Assembly: GCF_047495875.1 (NCBI RefSeq)
Contig: NC_092462.1
Span: 40,833,669-40,897,668, forward strand
Direction of reading: 5' to 3'
Length of the DNA stretch: 64,000 nucleotides
Source: Pithys albifrons albifrons
Lineage: Eukaryota > Chordata > Aves > Passeriformes > Thamnophilidae
Shown: piece after piece, positions 61,131 to 64,000 of the stretch
Layout: every line of letters starts with the position of its first letter
Position numbering within the stretch: the stretch's first letter is position 1
Program-made: the position numbers and the translations under genes
The notes under the pieces: model-generated
The model's input: the letters and a program-made list of their open reading frames with translations, nothing else
The model's database searches: none
What the model was told of the DNA's origin: nothing

Positions 61131-61639
61131 TAAGAATGGAAGTTATTGTTTTGCTGGATTTTCTCTAGAAGTCTGAAAAGTTACTAGATAAAACTGCTAC
61201 ACCGCAAATCTAGAGTGAGTTTATGCTTTCCAACAGATGCTGAAGCTTTGTCTTGGGCCCTTAAACCCTCATTCCCCTGTAATTAATTAAGTACATTTTA
61301 ATTTCCTTACCTTTTCCAAATAAGAAATTCCATGGAGCACTTTTAAGAAATTTATTCACTGCATATTCCCTGGTATCAACCCCAATCAGACGGAATAAAA
61401 GGCACAGAAAGGAGTTTGGATTTCATTAATTAATATAACCTTGACTGTCATATAATGGAAGCTATTCTTTGGACTATGTCTTCTAAACCACTATTTCAAT
61501 ACTATTTATGAATGACATCTGCTTCATGCATCCATTTTCTTGAATCACTGTTTATTTCAATGATTTCTATGGTCTCTGTCTGTGTGAATGGGACTGTCAT
61601 GCCTCGTTTTCCCTCTGTGACCAATGATGTTTTAATGGG
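61131..61639. other. Unique sequence, no gene seen
   Basis: Nothing recognised apart from a TAATTAATTAAG homeodomain-like run near 61280-61292. Confidence 0.5.
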
Positions 61640-61703
61640 AGACCTGGACAAGAGGACTTTGAGAGATGCCTTCCAACCACAACCATTCTGTGATCTTGGT
61701 ATT
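61640..61703 (+). mobile_element. Short CR1 3' end fragment
   Basis: The run gagagatgccttccaaccac (61661-61680) followed by aaccattctgtgatcttg is the end of a CR1 element on the plus strand (consensus style: gagaggtcccttccaacctc, then accattctgtgattct). The upstream part gggagacctggacaagagga also fits. Only about 60 bp are recognisable. The tail is not followed by further tandem units, so it is worn. Confidence 0.85.
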
Positions 61704-62059
61704 CAGCATAAGGTAGCAGGGAGAAATTGGCATTTTCTATTGGAGTTGCCACATTTACAGACATTTACGTAATTTATATAAACAAATACTCTTAGTATTG
61801 TAGAAGTAGATTTAGGGTACATTCTTTCTTGTGCACATATCACCAACAACTTTATGCTTGTTCAAAGTCCCCTGAAAAACTTGGGATAAATATTTGAGAT
61901 CTGGGCTGTTGTAAAAGGGTTCCATGACTTTCAGGATTAGGTTTATTATGCCCTTGGATAAGTGCCAGTATCTTCAAATTAATATTCAGTCAAAGTGTGT
62001 GATATATTAATTTACAGTGATCCAAATGAGTGTGGCAATTAAAATGTTTGTGGTAATTA

Positions 62060-62083
62060 GATGGATGGATGGATGGATGGATG

Positions 62084-62149
<66 letters not shown>
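62060..62149. repeat. (GGAT)n then (AGAT)n compound microsatellite
   Basis: About six GGAT units (62061-62084) change to about sixteen pure AGAT (GATA) units up to 62149. The single-base phase switch G to A suggests that one unit type spread after a point mutation. Likely highly polymorphic. Confidence 0.97.
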
Positions 62150-64000
62150 ACTGCAATTGATCTAATTGCCTGAAGAATAAATCTGAGACACCTCTGTTCT
62201 CATGCCTGTGGAGAACTTACTGCATATGCTTTCCTGATTCAGTTGCCAGGACTTTAGTCTTAGTGAGCACTTTTATCTAAGGTTACAGACTGAGAGGTGG
62301 GGGCTCTCTTACGTGGAATATAGCCACTTAAGGAATCCTTCAGGAATGCAATCAGCTTGAATCCACTTTGCTCATTGCTCTTTTCCCTTCCTAAAGCATG
62401 TATTTACTTCTAATTCATTCAGAAAGTAGCCTTCATAGTCTGCCTTTGAAGATACAAAAGTTAGTTTGCCAAACTAGTTTCACCTTTTGTAATTTTTGGA
62501 ACTATTTGTCTTAACAACAGGTTAAACTTCACACTAAACTGAATGCTTGTAAGCTTTTAAGTGTCTCCATCTTTTCTTGCCTATCTGTACTTCAGCAAAT
62601 ATGCCTGATGAAGTAACTAATTCTGATGAATACCTGTAATTCATTATGATTGAAACTGGATCTCATGGCCTCCAGGGGAAAATGGTTAGTGTATTATGAT
62701 GTATTGTATTCCAAAAATTCCTCATTTAAAGACATTAGCTTCACCATTTAGCAAGGCAGTGAATTCATATTGTTTAACCAGATGGCCATTTGCAACAGCA
62801 GGTATATATTGGTTTTGGGACCTCTGGAAGAAAAACATGATGCAGCCTATAAAAAAAATTTATTCCAAGTAATACAGTCAGAGTTAGAAAAACCATAGAC
62901 AATTGGATTAGGAATCAAGAAAGGGAATGAAAAAAAAAATACACTTGGATGATTTACAAAAAGTATTTGCTTTGCCGTACTCTAAGGCCAGGTTATTCCA
63001 AGGCAGTATGGCGGATGCAATATCTGAGTCATTTGAAATGCAGCATGCTTTATTTGAAGAGGCAAAACCCATCAAGCAAAACAATGGCAAAGCATATGAT
63101 AGAGTGAGAATTCATTGAAATAGAAATAGCAGTTTATGAACATTAGCAAATTAGCAGTCACGTTCACATTCACACTGAAGAACAAAACTCAATAAGAAAT
63201 CAGATGGACTGCAGAAGTACACAAACGGTGAGCATTCTTAGTGCTCCTCTGGTTAAGGGATGTTTCAGTGTTATTATACCTAACTTCGTTGTTTTTAATC
63301 ACAGATTTTCATGTACTAATTTTTGAAATTCACCTAGCAATTTGGTGTCATTAGTCTTCATTTTTATTAACCACTAATTTATTAACCTCTAATTTTGGAG
63401 TAATTTTTATGCCTTATCATGCTCATAAAATAATGCGGTATCTGACACACATGGTCATGCAGATGTGCCAACTGCAGTAAGGCACTATTTAAAAACCTTT
63501 AACTCACTACATAAAAAAAAATCTTGAAAATCAGCAATAACCCTAGAGCAGGCTTGAATCATGAGGAAATACCAGTGCTTATAGACTGACAGATGCTTCA
63601 GATTAGAACAGAACAAATTCTGGATTTTTACTGCCATGTGTGTATGACATGTATTCTTGCTGTAATATTTTTACTTTCAGTAGTCCCCTGTGGTGCAATC
63701 TGTGTACCACTAGCTACTCAGGATGTTACATAAGTCTACTTGAACATATTCACACACAAAGGAAAAAAATTATTGGGATGCCTGAAAGTTTTTCTATTTT
63801 TAAAGCAGTATTTCTTTCAAGTGCTTTGGAAAAGCAGCAAGAACTGAGAACAATCACCCTTTCCTTTATGCTCATTCAGGTTTTGGACAAAGACAGAATA
63901 GTCTTTTCACTGAATCTATCAAGCAAACCTGTTGCTCTAATTGTGCTCAGCCACAGATAGTTAAAGTACAGAACTACTTTCCTCAGCTTCCAGCAATCCA
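62150..64000. other. Unique sequence to window end, no confirmed gene
   Basis: No repeat family found. It includes a protein-like small frame at 62927-63118, listed separately. The 106-codon frame 63640-63960 has no recognisable domain. Confidence 0.45.
62927..63118 (+). other. Protein-like 63-codon open frame, unrecognised
   Basis: The frame starts MKKKIHLDDLQKVFALPYSK and continues with a helical, charged run (MADAISESFEMQHALFEEAK) to a stop at 63116-63118. Its residue balance is more protein-like than most chance frames here. A stop lies just upstream, a possible AG acceptor lies near 62910, and no clear donor is visible. The opposite strand is open across most of it as well (63090-62908). 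It may be chance, a small ORF of a non-coding RNA, or a conserved non-coding block. No family is recognised. Confidence 0.2.

Overview
This window looks like vertebrate nuclear DNA, most probably from a bird and probably a neoavian or passerine one. It is A+T-rich and CpG-poor, has no long open frames and no bacterial-style gene packing. Every repeat I could recognise is avian: seven CR1 (chicken repeat 1) LINE pieces, several showing the CR1 3' tail built from ATTCTATG-type units, and three LTRs of the kind left by avian ERVL-like retroviruses. There is no CRISPR array, operon or prokaryotic gene. The window reads as intronic or intergenic sequence from a gene-poor region.

Layout. 0.55-1.98 kb: long minus-strand CR1 with decayed reverse-transcriptase (RT) frames. 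4.6-5.35 kb: older minus-strand CR1. 8.7-9.6 kb: third minus-strand CR1. 13.08-13.59 kb: plus-strand CR1 3' end, followed about 115 bp later by a 799-bp solo LTR with a perfect 5-bp target duplication (13.70-14.50 kb). 15.8 kb: a short CR1 tail. 16-28 kb: unique A+T-rich sequence with two stretches that look like conserved non-coding elements and one exon-like unit at 23.98 kb. 28.55-29.09 kb: plus-strand CR1 RT fragment, abutted by an LTR-like element to about 29.7 kb. 30-43 kb: unique sequence, with a conserved-looking block at 33.1-33.5 kb and a puzzling compositionally distinct block at about 40.1-42.5 kb. 43.54-44.13 kb: second solo LTR with a perfect 5-bp duplication. 47.26-47.74 kb: a large TTCC microsatellite passing into a structured minisatellite. 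51.88-52.06 kb: the best protein-coding candidate, a 61-codon open stretch directly behind a strong splice acceptor and ending in a stop codon. 58-62 kb: several microsatellites and a short plus-strand CR1 tail.

No complete protein-coding gene can be assembled. If the exon at 51.88 kb is real, it is the last exon of a plus-strand gene whose other exons I could not find. The CR1 and LTR coding or regulatory remnants are broken or solo and should be inert. I did not find a clear previously undescribed system. The items most worth checking are the 51.9-kb exon or small ORF, the 23.98-kb spliced-exon candidate, the TTCC/GTAG array, the 40-42.5 kb block and the conserved-looking islands.
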